A stretch of DNA of 64,000 nt from the NCBI RefSeq assembly GCF_000495855.1, contig NZ_AWGF01000020.1, forward strand, positions 48,282 through 112,281, in the 5' to 3' direction. Every line of letters starts with the position of its first letter. Position 1 is the first letter of the stretch. A model generated the notes under the pieces. It had not been told where the DNA came from. It was given only the letters and a program-made list of their open reading frames with translations, and searched no databases. Positions 1-9,544 of the stretch are shown in pieces. Position numbers and translations under genes: made by a program. This DNA comes from Asticcacaulis sp. YBE204. Its GTDB lineage: Bacteria; Pseudomonadota; Alphaproteobacteria; Caulobacterales; Caulobacteraceae.

Positions 1-489
1 GGTGGTCCCGCCCGAGAGCACGACATCGCCGATAAAGGGCGTGGTGCCCACCGAGCGAATACCGTAACGACCCGTGCCGGTGGCGAAGGCGCCGTCCGTG
101 ATGCCGTCCGCCGGGGAATCGGTATCGGCGGGCGTATAATCGTCCGTGACCGTGATCTTGCCGCTGACCGTCAGGCTGCCGGTGCGTCCGCCGTCAATAT
201 AGATGCCGGTGGCACCATCACCCGACGCCGACATGTCGATGGCGCCGGCCATTGTCACCTTGTTGTTCGAGTCGATCGTTATGGCGCGCGCATTGGCCGT
301 TTTGAGCGTAATCGTACCGGCCGTGGTCACATTGATGTCGTCGGCCGTACCGCCGGTGCCGATGGTCGCGGTGCGAACCGCCGTAGTGGTCGCGGTCGTG
401 ATGCTGGTTTCGGCCTGCGCCTGCGCCACAAAGGCGGCGGCCATAACGAGGCCGAGGGCGGTGGCGTTAAACAGATGAGATTTGCGCAT
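1..489 (-). CDS. Secreted repeat-rich surface protein, N-terminal part (cut by window edge)
   Basis: The minus strand is open from an ATG at 489 to the window edge, giving the first 163 residues of a longer protein. The start shows a classical Sec signal peptide: MRKSH, a hydrophobic stretch, then AQAQA before ETS. The mature part is rich in Thr, Gly, Ala and Asp, with short beta-type repeats such as GTITLKTAN and GSLTVSGKITV. This looks like the passenger of an autotransporter or another parallel beta-helix surface protein, but no barrel domain is visible because the C-terminus lies outside the window. No strong ribosome binding site precedes the ATG. Confidence 0.7.
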   Translation of the reverse strand, partial: MRKSHLFNATALGLVMAAAFVAQAQAETSITTATTTAVRTATIGTGGTADDINVTTAGTITLKTANARAITIDSNNKVTMAGAIDMSASGDGATGIYIDGGRTGSLTVSGKITVTDDYTPADTDSPADGITDGAFATGTGRYGIRSVGTTPFIGDVVLSGGTT

Positions 490-830
490 AGGTTCGCTTT
501 CGCTCGTCGTATGAAATTTTCAGACAGATTGTCCGGCGTCGAAAATCGGACGCCAAACCTGCCCCCATAATAAATAACGCGGCAAAGCTTTTGGGATCGC
601 CCCAAAGGTCACCACGTGTCAGTGGCGACTTTTCCGGATGAATATGGGCGATTCTATGTCACATCCGACATGCGGCCGCCCAAAACGCTCGTCCTTACCC
701 TGCCAATATTTCAGGACAGACTTACACGCAAACGCACGACCTTGCCTATGACAAAGTTAACGCAGGCGACGAAAATTAAAGAGAAAAGAGAGTGGAAATG
801 CGGGACCACCTGAAGAGCGTATCTTTCAAG
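490..830. other. Gene-free stretch upstream of the surface protein
   Basis: About 340 bases with no convincing gene. It should hold the minus-strand promoter of the surface protein. A short inverted repeat (GGCGTC at 535-540 with GACGCC at 549-554) would form a small hairpin in that leader. Short open frames here have no good start context and no recognisable protein character. Confidence 0.5.
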
Positions 831-907
831 TGGCGCGAGTGACGGGACTCGAACCCGCGACCCTCGGCGTGACAGGCCGATACTCTAACCAACTGAGCTA
901 CACCCGC
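831..907 (-). tRNA. tRNA-Asp (anticodon GTC), copy 1
   Basis: The reverse complement folds as a complete 77-base tRNA with encoded CCA. The acceptor stem GCGGGTG pairs with CACTCGC, the D-arm has TAGCTCAGTTGGTTAGA, the anticodon loop carries GTC, and the T-arm has GGTTCGAGTCC. It is identical to the copy at 967-1043. Confidence 0.97.
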
Positions 908-966
908 ATTCCATTTCGATGACAAAACCCAGGTGTGCGGCCCACTTACAAGAAACGCTTTATAAG

Positions 967-1043
967 TGGCGCGAGTGACGGGACTCGAACCCGCGACCCT
1001 CGGCGTGACAGGCCGATACTCTAACCAACTGAGCTACACCCGC
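967..1043 (-). tRNA. tRNA-Asp (anticodon GTC), copy 2
   Basis: Second, identical 77-base tRNA-Asp with encoded CCA, 59 bases upstream of copy 1 in transcription order. The two are probably co-transcribed from a promoter to the right of 1043. Confidence 0.97.
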
Positions 1044-1372
1044 AAACCTAGATTATGTCGTCTCCCCAAGGCGTCTAAGGCGTCTCGTGAAGAGGTGGGC
1101 TTGATAGTGCGGGGCAGGGGCGGGTGTCAAGCGCGATGTTTCCAAAAAACGTCAAAAACCGATTTGGCTGTGGACGAGCGATGTTGATTTGAGAGTGCTT
1201 CGCAATTGCTATAATTTCTGATACAATTTTATCATTTCCCACGTTTTCTTTGTTTCTAGTGTTTGAAGCTTGGCGCGAGGTGGTCTAATAGGCACTCATT
1301 GAGTCTGCTATTCGTCGTGCGCTTTCGCAGCGCAATATGGCGCGTGGCGCGTACTAAAGTGAGGTCGCACCC
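1044..1372. promoter_or_regulatory. Divergent promoter region between the tRNA-Asp pair and nuoA
   Basis: About 330 bases without a gene, lying between the minus-strand tRNA genes and the plus-strand nuo operon, so it must carry both promoters. A perfect TATAAT at 1210-1215 on the plus strand is a candidate -10 box; no clean -35 box at ideal spacing is visible. GC-rich complementary segments (GTGCGC and GCGCA around 1317-1333, then GCGCGTGGCGCG) could fold in the nuoA leader. The promoter call is inference. Confidence 0.35.
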
Positions 1373-1750
1373 GTGGAAGCCCTGCTTATAAAATATCTGC
1401 CGATCGTTATATTCTTCGGCATCGCACTCGTTTTGGGCCTCGGCTTCATCATCGCCGCGCTGGTCCTGGCCCCCAAGGCCCCGGATACCGAAAAGCTGTC
1501 GGCTTATGAATGCGGTTTCAACGCCTTCGATAGCGCCCGTCAGAAGTTCGACGTGCGATTCTACCTCGTCTCGATCCTGTTCATCATCTTCGATCTCGAA
1601 GTGGCATTCCTGTTCCCGTGGGCCGTGTCGATGTTCGACCTGCCGCAGGCGGCGATGCAGTTTGCCTTCTGGTCGATGATGGTCTTCCTCGGTGTCCTGA
1701 CCGTAGGCTTTATATATGAGTGGAACAAAGGAGCCCTGGAATGGGAATAA
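1373..1750 (+). CDS. nuoA: NADH-quinone oxidoreductase subunit A
   Basis: First gene of the complex I operon. NuoA is a small membrane subunit near the quinone-binding region. The 125-residue length is normal. Three hydrophobic helices are seen (about residues 10-33, 63-85 and 92-113), with the family loop SAYECGF and [18 protein letters not shown] between the first two. The start is GTG, preceded by GAGG at 1361-1364. The 3' end overlaps the Shine-Dalgarno and start of nuoB. Confidence 0.97.
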   Translation: MEALLIKYLPIVIFFGIALVLGLGFIIAALVLAPKAPDTEKLSAYECGFNAFDSARQKFDVRFYLVSILFIIFDLEVAFLFPWAVSMFDLPQAAMQFAFWSMMVFLGVLTVGFIYEWNKGALEWE

Positions 1751-2322
1751 TTCTTCCTGGCCAGACAGATGTGACGGCTTATGGTCAAGCCGGTCGCAGC
1801 ACCGTCGAAGGGTACGATCCCAAGGTCCACGACAAGTTTTTCGAAGCCGTATCGACGGAGTTGAACGACAAGGGCTTCCTCGTCGCTTCGGCTGACGATG
1901 TGATTACCTGGGCACGCACCGGCTCTCTGATGTGGATGACCTTCGGTCTGGCCTGTTGCGCGGTCGAAATGATGCAGGCCTCGATGCCGCGTTATGACAT
2001 GGAGCGTTTCGGCATGGCCCCGCGCGCCTCACCGCGTCAGTCGGACCTGATGATCGTCGCCGGCACCCTGACCAACAAGATGGCCCCGGCCCTGCGTAAG
2101 GTCTACGATCAAATGCCGGACCCGCGCTACGTCCTGTCGATGGGCTCGTGCGCCAATGGCGGCGGCTATTATCACTATAGCTACAGTGTCGTGCGCGGTT
2201 GCGACCGCGTTGTGCCGGTCGATGTCTATGTGCCGGGTTGCCCGCCGTCGGCCGAAGCCCTGTTGTACGGTCTGCTTCAGCTTCAGAAGAAGATCCGCCG
2301 CAACGGCACTATCCGTCGCTAA
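1741..2322 (+). CDS. nuoB: NADH-quinone oxidoreductase subunit B
   Basis: Carries the terminal [4Fe-4S] cluster N2 that reduces quinone. Cluster cysteines are visible as the tandem pair at residues 72-73 (LACCAVEMM), C137 (GSCANGGG) and C167 (VPGCPPSAE). The ATG at 1741 is chosen over an in-frame GTG at 1720 because AAAGGAG sits just upstream at ideal spacing. The gene begins inside the last codons of nuoA, which suggests translational coupling. 193 residues, full length. Confidence 0.97.
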   Translation: MGIILPGQTDVTAYGQAGRSTVEGYDPKVHDKFFEAVSTELNDKGFLVASADDVITWARTGSLMWMTFGLACCAVEMMQASMPRYDMERFGMAPRASPRQSDLMIVAGTLTNKMAPALRKVYDQMPDPRYVLSMGSCANGGGYYHYSYSVVRGCDRVVPVDVYVPGCPPSAEALLYGLLQLQKKIRRNGTIRR

Positions 2323-2334
2323 GGGAGTTTCAGA

Positions 2335-2937
2335 ATGTCCGAAGAAAAACTCCTCAAGATCGCCGAACAGGCGAAGGCCGACTTCAAGGAAGGCCTCGTC
2401 GAGACCATTTTTGCGTTCGGCGAACTGACTCTGGTGGTCGAGCGCGAGCGCATTGTCGAGGTGCTGCAAAAACTCCGCGCAGAGCCTTACCGGTTTCACC
2501 AGTTGATCGACCTGTGCGGTGCCGACTATCCCAAGCGCGCCCGTCGCTTCGACGTCGTTTATCACCTGTTGTCCCTGACCCAGAATGTGCGTCTGCGCGT
2601 CAAGGTCATGACCGACGAGGTGGTGCCGGTGCCGACCGTGCGCGACGTCTATCCGAACGCCGACTGGTATGAGCGCGAAGCCTTCGACATGTACGGCATG
2701 CTCTTTTCGGGCCAGCCCGATCTGCGCCGCATCCTGACCGACTATGGCTTCGAAGGCCACCCGCTGCGCAAGGACTTCCCGATGACCGGCCACGTCGAGG
2801 TCCGTTACGACGAAGAGCAAAAGCGCGTCGTTTACGAACCCGTCAAGCTGACGCAGGAATACCGCCGGTTCGATTTCCTCTCGCCGTGGGAAGGCGCGCA
2901 ATACGTGCTTCCGGGCGACGAAAAGGCGAAGGCATAG
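2335..2937 (+). CDS. nuoC: NADH-quinone oxidoreductase subunit C
   Basis: Peripheral-arm subunit of the 30 kDa family, with no cofactor of its own; it packs against NuoD. The family signature is clear: [20 protein letters not shown] followed by [12 protein letters not shown] in the last third. 200 residues, separate from NuoD (not the NuoCD fusion of enterobacteria). GGGAG lies before the ATG, and the gene ends 4 bases before nuoD. Confidence 0.97.
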   Translation: MSEEKLLKIAEQAKADFKEGLVETIFAFGELTLVVERERIVEVLQKLRAEPYRFHQLIDLCGADYPKRARRFDVVYHLLSLTQNVRLRVKVMTDEVVPVPTVRDVYPNADWYEREAFDMYGMLFSGQPDLRRILTDYGFEGHPLRKDFPMTGHVEVRYDEEQKRVVYEPVKLTQEYRRFDFLSPWEGAQYVLPGDEKAKA

Positions 2938-2941
2938 TATC

Positions 2942-4204
2942 ATGGCTGATGAACTGAAAAACCCGATGGCCTCCTTCGTCGATGCGAAGACCGGCGCTGT
3001 GTTCGACGATGTCGAGGCGCGCTCCAGCTTCGACGACCGCAAGTTCACCATCAATTTCGGCCCGCAACACCCGGCGGCACACGGCGTTCTGCGTCTGGTG
3101 CTCGATCTCGACGGTGAAATCGTCGAGCGCGTCGATCCGCATATCGGCCTGCTGCATCGCGGCACCGAAAAGCTGATGGAATACCGCACCTATTTGCAGA
3201 ATACGCCCTATTTCGACCGCCTCGACTACGTCGCGCCGATGAATCAGGAGCACGCTTTCTGCATGGCGATCGAGCGTCTGCTCGGTCTCGAAGTGCCCAA
3301 GCGCGCCCAGCTTATCCGTGTTCTGTTCTCCGAAGTCGGCCGCATCCTGTCGCACCTGCTCAACGTCACGACTCAGGCCATGGACGTCGGCGCGCTGACG
3401 CCGCCGCTGTGGGGCTTCGAAGAGCGCGAAAAGCTGATGGTGTTCTATGAGCGCGCCTGCGGGGCGCGTCTGCATGCCAACTATTTCCGTCCGGGCGGCG
3501 TCCATCAGGATCTGACGCCGGAACTGATCGAAGACATGATCACGTGGTGCAAGGAATTCCCGCGCGCCCTGAACGATATCGAATCGCTGGTGACGGAAAA
3601 CCGTATCTTCAAGCAGCGCAACGTCGATATCGGCCTCGTGACCAAGCAGCAGGCCTATGACTGGGGCTTTACCGGCGTCATGATTCGCGGGTCGGGTGTG
3701 CCGTGGGATCTGCGCAAGTCGCAGCCTTACGAGTGCTATGACGAACTGGATTTCGAGATCGTTCTGGGCAAGAACGGCGACTGCTGGGACCGTTATCTGT
3801 GCCGCGTCGAGGAAATGCGTATCGCCGCCGACCTGATGGCGCAATGCCTCGAAAAGCTGAAGGTGACGCCGGGAGAAGTGCTGGCCGCCGACCACAAGGT
3901 CACGCCGCCGCGTCGCGCCGAAATGAAGAACTCGATGGAAGCACTTATCCATCACTTCAAGCTCTACACCGAAGGCTTCAAGACGCCGCCGGGCGAAGTC
4001 TATGCCGCCGTTGAAGCGCCGAAGGGCGAATTCGGCGTCTATCTGGTTTCGGACGGCACCAACAAGCCGTACCGTTGCAAGATTCGCGCACCGGGCTTTG
4101 CTCACCTTCAGGCGATGGACTGGATGAACCGCGGCCACATGCTGGCCGACGTCTCGGCGATCCTCGGCTCGCTTGATATCGTGTTTGGCGAGGTCGATCG
4201 ATGA
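2942..4204 (+). CDS. nuoD: NADH-quinone oxidoreductase subunit D
   Basis: 49 kDa subunit that forms the quinone-reaction chamber with NuoB. The N-terminal motif [10 protein letters not shown] includes the conserved histidine-rich loop of the quinone site. Other family blocks are [22 protein letters not shown] and the C-terminal DIVFGEVDR. 420 residues. The stop overlaps the start of the next gene (ATGA). Confidence 0.97.
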   Translation: MADELKNPMASFVDAKTGAVFDDVEARSSFDDRKFTINFGPQHPAAHGVLRLVLDLDGEIVERVDPHIGLLHRGTEKLMEYRTYLQNTPYFDRLDYVAPMNQEHAFCMAIERLLGLEVPKRAQLIRVLFSEVGRILSHLLNVTTQAMDVGALTPPLWGFEEREKLMVFYERACGARLHANYFRPGGVHQDLTPELIEDMITWCKEFPRALNDIESLVTENRIFKQRNVDIGLVTKQQAYDWGFTGVMIRGSGVPWDLRKSQPYECYDELDFEIVLGKNGDCWDRYLCRVEEMRIAADLMAQCLEKLKVTPGEVLAADHKVTPPRRAEMKNSMEALIHHFKLYTEGFKTPPGEVYAAVEAPKGEFGVYLVSDGTNKPYRCKIRAPGFAHLQAMDWMNRGHMLADVSAILGSLDIVFGEVDR

Positions 4205-4602
4205 ACCCCGACTTCCCGCACGACGCGGCGCATCTGGCGCCCTATATGATGGTGGTGATGCCGCTGATCGTCGGATCGACGATTATCGCTGCCATCATTC
4301 TCGTGCGCTGGCTGATGAGCAAGTCGGCCTGGAACTTCCATCCGGGCGGAGCCAATGGCTTCCTCCACGACGAGTTTCTGCGTCTGGGGGCTCTGTTCAT
4401 TCCGTTCATGCTGATCGGCGTGGCCATCCGCTGGTACGTCTATATCATGCACCCGGAACTGGCGCATTCGCCGATCCTGCTGGGCGCGCTGGTCGTGATC
4501 ATCGTCATGCGCCGCCTGTCGCGTTATATCCCGTTCGTGCGCGATGCCGGTCGTCGGATCGATGCCGCCCGTGCGGCCTGTAAAGCGGGGAGTGCCGTAT
4601 AA
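4201..4602 (+). CDS. Unknown three-helix membrane protein inside nuo operon (paralog A)
   Basis: 133 residues, start overlapping the nuoD stop, so it is co-translated with complex I genes. Three hydrophobic segments (about 16-38, 62-82 and 90-104) surround a conserved loop [14 protein letters not shown] at 45-58. The C-terminus is basic. It is clearly homologous to the next gene: both share F-x-FHP-x-GA-x-G-x-L-x-D, then P-x-M, then a P(4 residues)SP block and an AR-rich tail. I recognise no standard Nuo subunit. Its place suggests a complex I accessory or assembly role, which is inference. Confidence 0.85.
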   Translation: MNPDFPHDAAHLAPYMMVVMPLIVGSTIIAAIILVRWLMSKSAWNFHPGGANGFLHDEFLRLGALFIPFMLIGVAIRWYVYIMHPELAHSPILLGALVVIIVMRRLSRYIPFVRDAGRRIDAARAACKAGSAV

Positions 4603-4955
4603 TGCAAACCTGGCAATCCTTCCTCCTCGTCATCGTCTTCCTGACGGTCGCCATCGGCCTGCGTTATATGCTGGGCCGCGCCGCGTTCCCCTTCCATCCG
4701 GAAGGCGCGACCGGTTACCTCAAGGACCTGCTGCTGGAAACCGTGATCACCTATGTGCCGCTGATGGTGATCATCTTCGGCGTCAAGATCTATCTCGACG
4801 CCAATCCGCAGTTTCAGAATTCGCCGCTGGTCTTTGCCTCGATCGGCATTGCCGTGGTGTCCATGCTGCTGGCCAAGCGCCTGCCGCTGGTCCAGGCGGC
4901 CTCGGCGCGCATGATGAAGGCGCGTCACGACCGTTGGGAGGCTCTGAAACAATGA
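4602..4955 (+). CDS. Unknown three-helix membrane protein inside nuo operon (paralog B)
   Basis: 117 residues. The ATG shares one base with the stop of paralog A (TAATG), implying coupled translation. Three hydrophobic segments (about 6-24, 47-63 and 74-90) and the loop FPFHPEGATGYLKD at 29-42 match paralog A, as do the NPQFQNSPL block and the tail ending KARHDRWEALKQ. The pair looks like a tandem duplication that has diverged. Function unknown; a heterodimer acting with complex I is one inference. Confidence 0.85.
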   Translation: MQTWQSFLLVIVFLTVAIGLRYMLGRAAFPFHPEGATGYLKDLLLETVITYVPLMVIIFGVKIYLDANPQFQNSPLVFASIGIAVVSMLLAKRLPLVQAASARMMKARHDRWEALKQ

Positions 4956-5003
4956 GCCTTTTTGCTAAAAATAATATCGTACCCCAGATGAGAGAGGCCT
5001 GAG

Positions 5004-5666
5004 ATGTCCGTTCGCCGTCTCGCCGCCGTTCAGCCGGAAAGCTTTACTTTCAAGCCTGAAACGCTTGAAAAGGCCAACTGGTGGATTGCCAAATATCCTG
5101 ACTCCCGCCGTCAATCGGCGGTCATTCCGATCCTGTGGCTGGTTCAGAAGCAGGAAGGCTGGGTCAGTGAGCCCGCCATCACGGCTATCGCCAAGATGCT
5201 GTCGATGCCGCAGATCCGCGTCTATGAGGTCGCGACCTTCTACACCATGTTCATGCTGGAGCCGGTCGGTTCGGCGGCGCTCATTCAGGTATGCGGCACG
5301 ACGCCGTGCCAGCTGCGTGGCTCCGAAGCCCTGATGAAGGTGTGCAAGGACAAGATCGGCCCGAAGGACAAGCTCTCGGCGGACGGCAAGTTCTACTGGC
5401 AGGAAGTCGAATGCCTTGGTGCCTGCACCAACGCCCCGATGGCGCAGATCAACGACTATTTCTACGAAGACCTGACGCCGGACAATCTGGCCCAGATCAT
5501 CGACGATTTCGCGGCGGGCCAAACGCCGAAGACCGGCCCCTATAATGGCCGCTTCACGTCCGAACCGCTGGGCGGCGCGACCAGCCTGACCGATCCGTCG
5601 CTGTTCGACGGTTCGCTGGCCCAGCCGATCAAGATTCCGAACGCTCCTGAATCGGAGACCGCGTAA
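5004..5666 (+). CDS. nuoE: NADH-quinone oxidoreductase subunit E
   Basis: 24 kDa subunit of the NADH dehydrogenase module with [2Fe-2S] cluster N1a. The four cluster cysteines are C97 and C102 (CGTTPC) and C137 and C141 (ECLGAC). 220 residues; the stretch after about residue 170 ([10 protein letters not shown]...) is a low-complexity tail typical of alphaproteobacterial NuoE. AGAGAGG lies before the ATG. The stop overlaps the nuoF start (TAATG). Confidence 0.97.
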   Translation: MSVRRLAAVQPESFTFKPETLEKANWWIAKYPDSRRQSAVIPILWLVQKQEGWVSEPAITAIAKMLSMPQIRVYEVATFYTMFMLEPVGSAALIQVCGTTPCQLRGSEALMKVCKDKIGPKDKLSADGKFYWQEVECLGACTNAPMAQINDYFYEDLTPDNLAQIIDDFAAGQTPKTGPYNGRFTSEPLGGATSLTDPSLFDGSLAQPIKIPNAPESETA

Positions 5667-6979
5667 TGGTGGGTATCCTCGAAGACAAAGACCGTATTTT
5701 CACGAACCTTTACGGTTTCCACGACTGGGGCCTGGAAGGCGCGAAGCAGCGCGGCGCGTGGAACGCGACCAAGGACATCCTGTCCTACGGGCGCGACTGG
5801 ATCATTACCAATGTCAAGAACTCCGGCCTGCGCGGTCGCGGTGGCGCGGGCTTCTCGACCGGCCTGAAGTGGTCCTTCATGCCGAAGGAAGTCAAGGATC
5901 GCCCGCATTACCTCGTGGTCAATGCCGACGAATCCGAACCCGGCACCTGCAAAGACCGCGAAATCATGCGCCACGATCCGCATCTGCTGATCGAAGGCTG
6001 CCTGATCGCCTCGTTCGCCATGCAGGCCAATGCCTGCTACGTCTATCTGCGCGGCGAATACGTCTTCGAGCGCGAGCGCTTAGAGGCGGCGATCAAGCAG
6101 GCCTATGAAGCGAAGCTGGTCGGCAAGGACAATATCCACGGCTATCCGTTCGACATCTACGTCCACCACGGTGGCGGGGCCTATATCTGCGGCGAAGAAA
6201 CCGCGCTGCTCGAATCGCTCGAAGGCAAGAAGGGCCAGCCGCGCCTGAAGCCGCCGTTCCCGGCGGGTGCGGGTCTCTATGGCTGCCCGACGACCGTCAA
6301 TAACGTGGAATCGATTGCCGTCGTCGGCACGATCCTGCGTCGTGGCGCTCAGTGGTTCGCGGGCTTCGGTGCGCCGAACAATGCCGGGACCAAGCTGTTC
6401 TGCATCTCCGGTCACGTAGAGCGGCCGTGCAATATCGAAGAGGCCATGTCGATCCCGTTCCGCCAGTTGGTCGAAGACCACTGCGGCGGCATTCGCGGCG
6501 GCTGGGGCAACCTCAAGGCCATCATCCCCGGCGGCTCGTCGGTGCCGATGATCCCGGCGGAGCAGTGCGAAAACCTGGCCATGGACTTCGACACCCTGCG
6601 CGGTCTGGGCTCCGGCCTCGGCACGGCGGCGGTCATCGTCATGGATAAGTCGACCGACCTGATTAAGGCGATCGCGCGCCTGAGCTATTTCTACAAGCAC
6701 GAATCCTGCGGTCAGTGCACGCCGTGCCGCGAAGGCACGGGCTGGATGTGGCGCGTCATGGAGCGCATGGTCACCGGCGACGCCGACCCGAAGGAAATCG
6801 ACACGCTTCTGGAAGTCACCAAGCAGGTTGAAGGCCACACCATCTGTGCGCTCGGCGACGCGGCGGCCTGGCCGATTCAGGGCCTGATCCGTCACTTCCG
6901 TCACGAGATCGAGGATCGCATCACGCTTTACCGTTCGTCGAAGTCCAACTTCGCCGGGCATACCATCGCGGCAGAGTAG
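5666..6979 (+). CDS. nuoF: NADH-quinone oxidoreductase subunit F
   Basis: 51 kDa subunit that binds NADH and FMN and carries [4Fe-4S] cluster N3. The glycine-rich nucleotide motif is [16 protein letters not shown] near residue 53. FMN/NADH loops include [14 protein letters not shown] and [14 protein letters not shown]. The cluster motif [12 protein letters not shown] lies near 349-360, with a later Cys in HTICALGD. 437 residues, full length. Confidence 0.97.
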   Translation: MVGILEDKDRIFTNLYGFHDWGLEGAKQRGAWNATKDILSYGRDWIITNVKNSGLRGRGGAGFSTGLKWSFMPKEVKDRPHYLVVNADESEPGTCKDREIMRHDPHLLIEGCLIASFAMQANACYVYLRGEYVFERERLEAAIKQAYEAKLVGKDNIHGYPFDIYVHHGGGAYICGEETALLESLEGKKGQPRLKPPFPAGAGLYGCPTTVNNVESIAVVGTILRRGAQWFAGFGAPNNAGTKLFCISGHVERPCNIEEAMSIPFRQLVEDHCGGIRGGWGNLKAIIPGGSSVPMIPAEQCENLAMDFDTLRGLGSGLGTAAVIVMDKSTDLIKAIARLSYFYKHESCGQCTPCREGTGWMWRVMERMVTGDADPKEIDTLLEVTKQVEGHTICALGDAAAWPIQGLIRHFRHEIEDRITLYRSSKSNFAGHTIAAE

Positions 6980-6990
6980 GGGACACACAT

Positions 6991-7434
6991 ATGCGGGGCA
7001 AGGTTCTGTCTTTCGACAACTATACCGGTCAGGGGCTGATCAGCGGTGACGACAGCGTGCGTTACAGCTTTTCGCAGGCCGATCTGATGGGCGGCGCGCG
7101 TTCGGTCGCCGCCGGTACGACGGTCGATTTTGAAGGCACGGATGGCATCGCCCGCAGCGTGTATGTCTTGCAGGGCAGCAGCAGCGAGAAAAACAAGATC
7201 GTTGCGGCATTGCTGGCATTTTTCCTTGGTGGACTGGGGGTCCACAAGTTTTATCTGGGGAAAAATACGGCCGGTATCATCATGCTTTTGTGTACGTTGG
7301 TTGGCTGGATATTCCTGCTGATCCCGCCGATCGTGGTCGCCGTTATCGCGTTTATAGAATTCCTAATCTACTTGTTAAAATCCGACCAGCAGTTCCATGA
7401 GGACTACGTCGTGGGCGACAAGTCTTGGTTCTGA
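6991..7434 (+). CDS. Cold-shock-like domain fused to a TM2 membrane domain
   Basis: 147 residues. Residues 1-60 resemble a small OB fold of cold-shock type (GKVLSFDNYTGQGLISGDD, then VDFEGTDGIARSVYVL). Residues 68-125 form a TM2 domain: two hydrophobic helices joined by the signature GGLGVHKFYLGK. The acidic/aromatic tail ends GDKSWF. The gene lies between nuoF and nuoG in the same direction, 11 bases after nuoF, and would be co-transcribed. It is not a known Nuo subunit. The function of TM2 proteins is poorly defined, and a link to complex I is only positional. Confidence 0.8.
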   Translation: MRGKVLSFDNYTGQGLISGDDSVRYSFSQADLMGGARSVAAGTTVDFEGTDGIARSVYVLQGSSSEKNKIVAALLAFFLGGLGVHKFYLGKNTAGIIMLLCTLVGWIFLLIPPIVVAVIAFIEFLIYLLKSDQQFHEDYVVGDKSWF

Positions 7435-7474
7435 TTACGGTCAGAGTACGTTTTTGTTATGAGGTTTGAGGCAC

Positions 7475-9538
7475 ATGCCGATAGCTAAAGTCAATGGGGT
7501 CGAGGTCGAGTTTGAACCCGGCATGACCGTGCTTCAGGTGGCGGAGCTGGCGGGCGAAGAAATTCCCCGTTTCTGTTACCATGAGCGCCTGTCGATCGCG
7601 GGCAACTGCCGCATGTGCCTTGTCGAGGTAAAGCCCGGACCGCCGAAGCCGCAGGCCTCGTGCGCTCTGCCCGCCGCCGACGGTCAGGAAATCTTCACCA
7701 ATACGCCGATGGTCAAGAAGGCCCGCGAAGGCGTGATGGAGTTCCTGCTCATCAACCACCCGCTCGATTGCCCGATCTGCGATCAGGGCGGCGAATGCGA
7801 CCTTCAGGATCAGGCCATGGGTTATGGCCGCGACGGTTCCCGCTATCAGGAGAACAAGCGCGCGGTCGAAGAAAAGCACCTCGGCCCGACGATCAAGACC
7901 TATATGACGCGCTGCATCCAGTGTACGCGCTGCGTCCGCTTTTCGACCGAAGTCGCGGGTGTGACCGAGATGGGCATGATTTCGCGCGGCGAAGGCGCCG
8001 AGATCACCTCCTATCTGGAGCAGGCGGTGTCGTCGGAACTGTCGGGCAATCTGAACGATCTGTGCCCGGTCGGCGCGTTGACGCACAAGCCGTGGTCCTA
8101 CAACTACCGTCCGTGGGAACTGACCAAGACCGAGACGATCGACGTGATGGACGCGCTGGGCGCGCACATCCGTATCGACAATCGCGGGGCCGCCGTGCTG
8201 CGCGCCTTGCCACGTCTCAAGGAAGACCTCAACGAAGAGTGGCTGTCGGACAAGTCGCGCTACGCCGTCGACGGTCTGGGACGCCAGCGCCTCGACAAAC
8301 CCTATGTTCGCAAGGGCGGCAGCCTGACCCCGGCATCTTGGGACGACGCCCTGAATGTGGTGGCTGGCAAATTGCAAGTGACTTCCGCCGAGAAGGTCGG
8401 CGTCATCGCCGGTGACCTTCAAGACGCCGAAAGCCTCAAGGCCGCCAAGGATCTGTTCACCTCGCTCGGCGTGAAAAACATCGACTGCCGTCAGCATGGC
8501 GAGCAGTTCGGCCCGGTCTCTGCCCATACGCCGCGCGAATCGTGGCTGTTCAATACCGGTGTCGCGGCGCTGGAAGAGGCAGATGTCATTCTGCTCATCG
8601 GCACCAATCTGCGCCTGGAAGCGCCGCTGATCAATGCGCGCATCCGCAAGGCCTGGCTCAAGGGCAAGGTGCAGATTGGCGTCATCGGCGAAACCTACGA
8701 CCTGACCTATGATTACGAACACTTAGGTTCCGACGCCAAGGCGCTGAAAGACATCAAGAAAGGCGCGTTCCGCGACCTCTTGAAGGACGCGAAGAAACCC
8801 GCCGTCCTGATCGGCACCGGCCCGCTGTCGGGCGAAGACGGCGCTGCCGTCCTCAGCCTGATCTCGTCGGAAGTGCTCGCTCCCTATAATGTGGTGCGTG
8901 AAGCCTGGAACGGTTTCAACATCGTCCATCAGGCCGCAGGCCGCGTGGCCGGCCTCGACATGGGCTTCGTGCCGGGCGAGGGCGGTCTCGATACGCGCGG
9001 CATCCTGAATGGCAAGCTCGATGTGGTCGTCCTGATCGGCGCCGACGAAATCGAAACCAGCGGTCTCAAGGACGCGTTCGTGGTCTATATCGGCTCGCAC
9101 GGCGATGCCGGGGCTTCGGTCGCCGATGTCATCCTGCCGGGGGCAGCCTATACCGAAAAGTCGGGCATGTATGTCAACCTTGAAGGCCGGGTCCAGATCG
9201 CCGAACGCGCGGTCTTCCCTAAGGGCGAGGCCAAAGAGGATTGGTCGATTTTCCGCGCCCTGTCATCGAAGCTTGGCAAAACCCTGCCCTACGACAGCCT
9301 GTCGGACCTGCGTCACGCCCTGATCACCGATCACCCGACCTTTGGCCGCGTCGACGCCAAACCGACAGCCAAAGCATTCGACGTGACCACCCTTGGCGTC
9401 AAGGGCGAGATTAAAGACGGCCTTTTGGCTTCCAATATCAAGGACTTCTATCTGACCAACCCGATCGCGCGGGCCTCGGTGGCCATGGCGGAGATTTCGG
9501 CGGTCCGGTCGACGCCTTTGAGTCTGGCGGCGGAGTAA
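7475..9538 (+). CDS. nuoG: NADH-quinone oxidoreductase subunit G
   Basis: Largest peripheral subunit; carries the N1b, N4 and N5 clusters. The N-terminal [2Fe-2S] ferredoxin domain has CYHERLSIAGNCRMC. Then come CPICDQGGECDLQD and the 4Fe-4S set CIQCTRC...CPVGAL, followed by a molybdopterin-oxidoreductase-like domain without cofactor. The ATG at 7475 is preferred to a TTG at 7466; GAGG lies upstream at 7461-7464. 687 residues. Confidence 0.96.
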   Translation: MPIAKVNGVEVEFEPGMTVLQVAELAGEEIPRFCYHERLSIAGNCRMCLVEVKPGPPKPQASCALPAADGQEIFTNTPMVKKAREGVMEFLLINHPLDCPICDQGGECDLQDQAMGYGRDGSRYQENKRAVEEKHLGPTIKTYMTRCIQCTRCVRFSTEVAGVTEMGMISRGEGAEITSYLEQAVSSELSGNLNDLCPVGALTHKPWSYNYRPWELTKTETIDVMDALGAHIRIDNRGAAVLRALPRLKEDLNEEWLSDKSRYAVDGLGRQRLDKPYVRKGGSLTPASWDDALNVVAGKLQVTSAEKVGVIAGDLQDAESLKAAKDLFTSLGVKNIDCRQHGEQFGPVSAHTPRESWLFNTGVAALEEADVILLIGTNLRLEAPLINARIRKAWLKGKVQIGVIGETYDLTYDYEHLGSDAKALKDIKKGAFRDLLKDAKKPAVLIGTGPLSGEDGAAVLSLISSEVLAPYNVVREAWNGFNIVHQAAGRVAGLDMGFVPGEGGLDTRGILNGKLDVVVLIGADEIETSGLKDAFVVYIGSHGDAGASVADVILPGAAYTEKSGMYVNLEGRVQIAERAVFPKGEAKEDWSIFRALSSKLGKTLPYDSLSDLRHALITDHPTFGRVDAKPTAKAFDVTTLGVKGEIKDGLLASNIKDFYLTNPIARASVAMAEISAVRSTPLSLAAE

Positions 9539-9544
9539 GAGACA

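Noticed and set aside
757..778. Two TTAA motifs upstream of tRNA-Asp as a CtrA site
   Set aside because: They are about 15 bases apart, which does not fit TTAA-N7-TTAA.
966..1187. Open frame starting MARVTGLEPATLG over the second tRNA-Asp
   Set aside because: It reads through the tRNA gene on the opposite strand; such peptides are a well-known false gene call.
2029..4138. Long minus-strand open frames opposite nuoB-nuoD
   Set aside because: They mirror the codon bias of the nuo genes, have Arg/His-rich composition and no family motifs.
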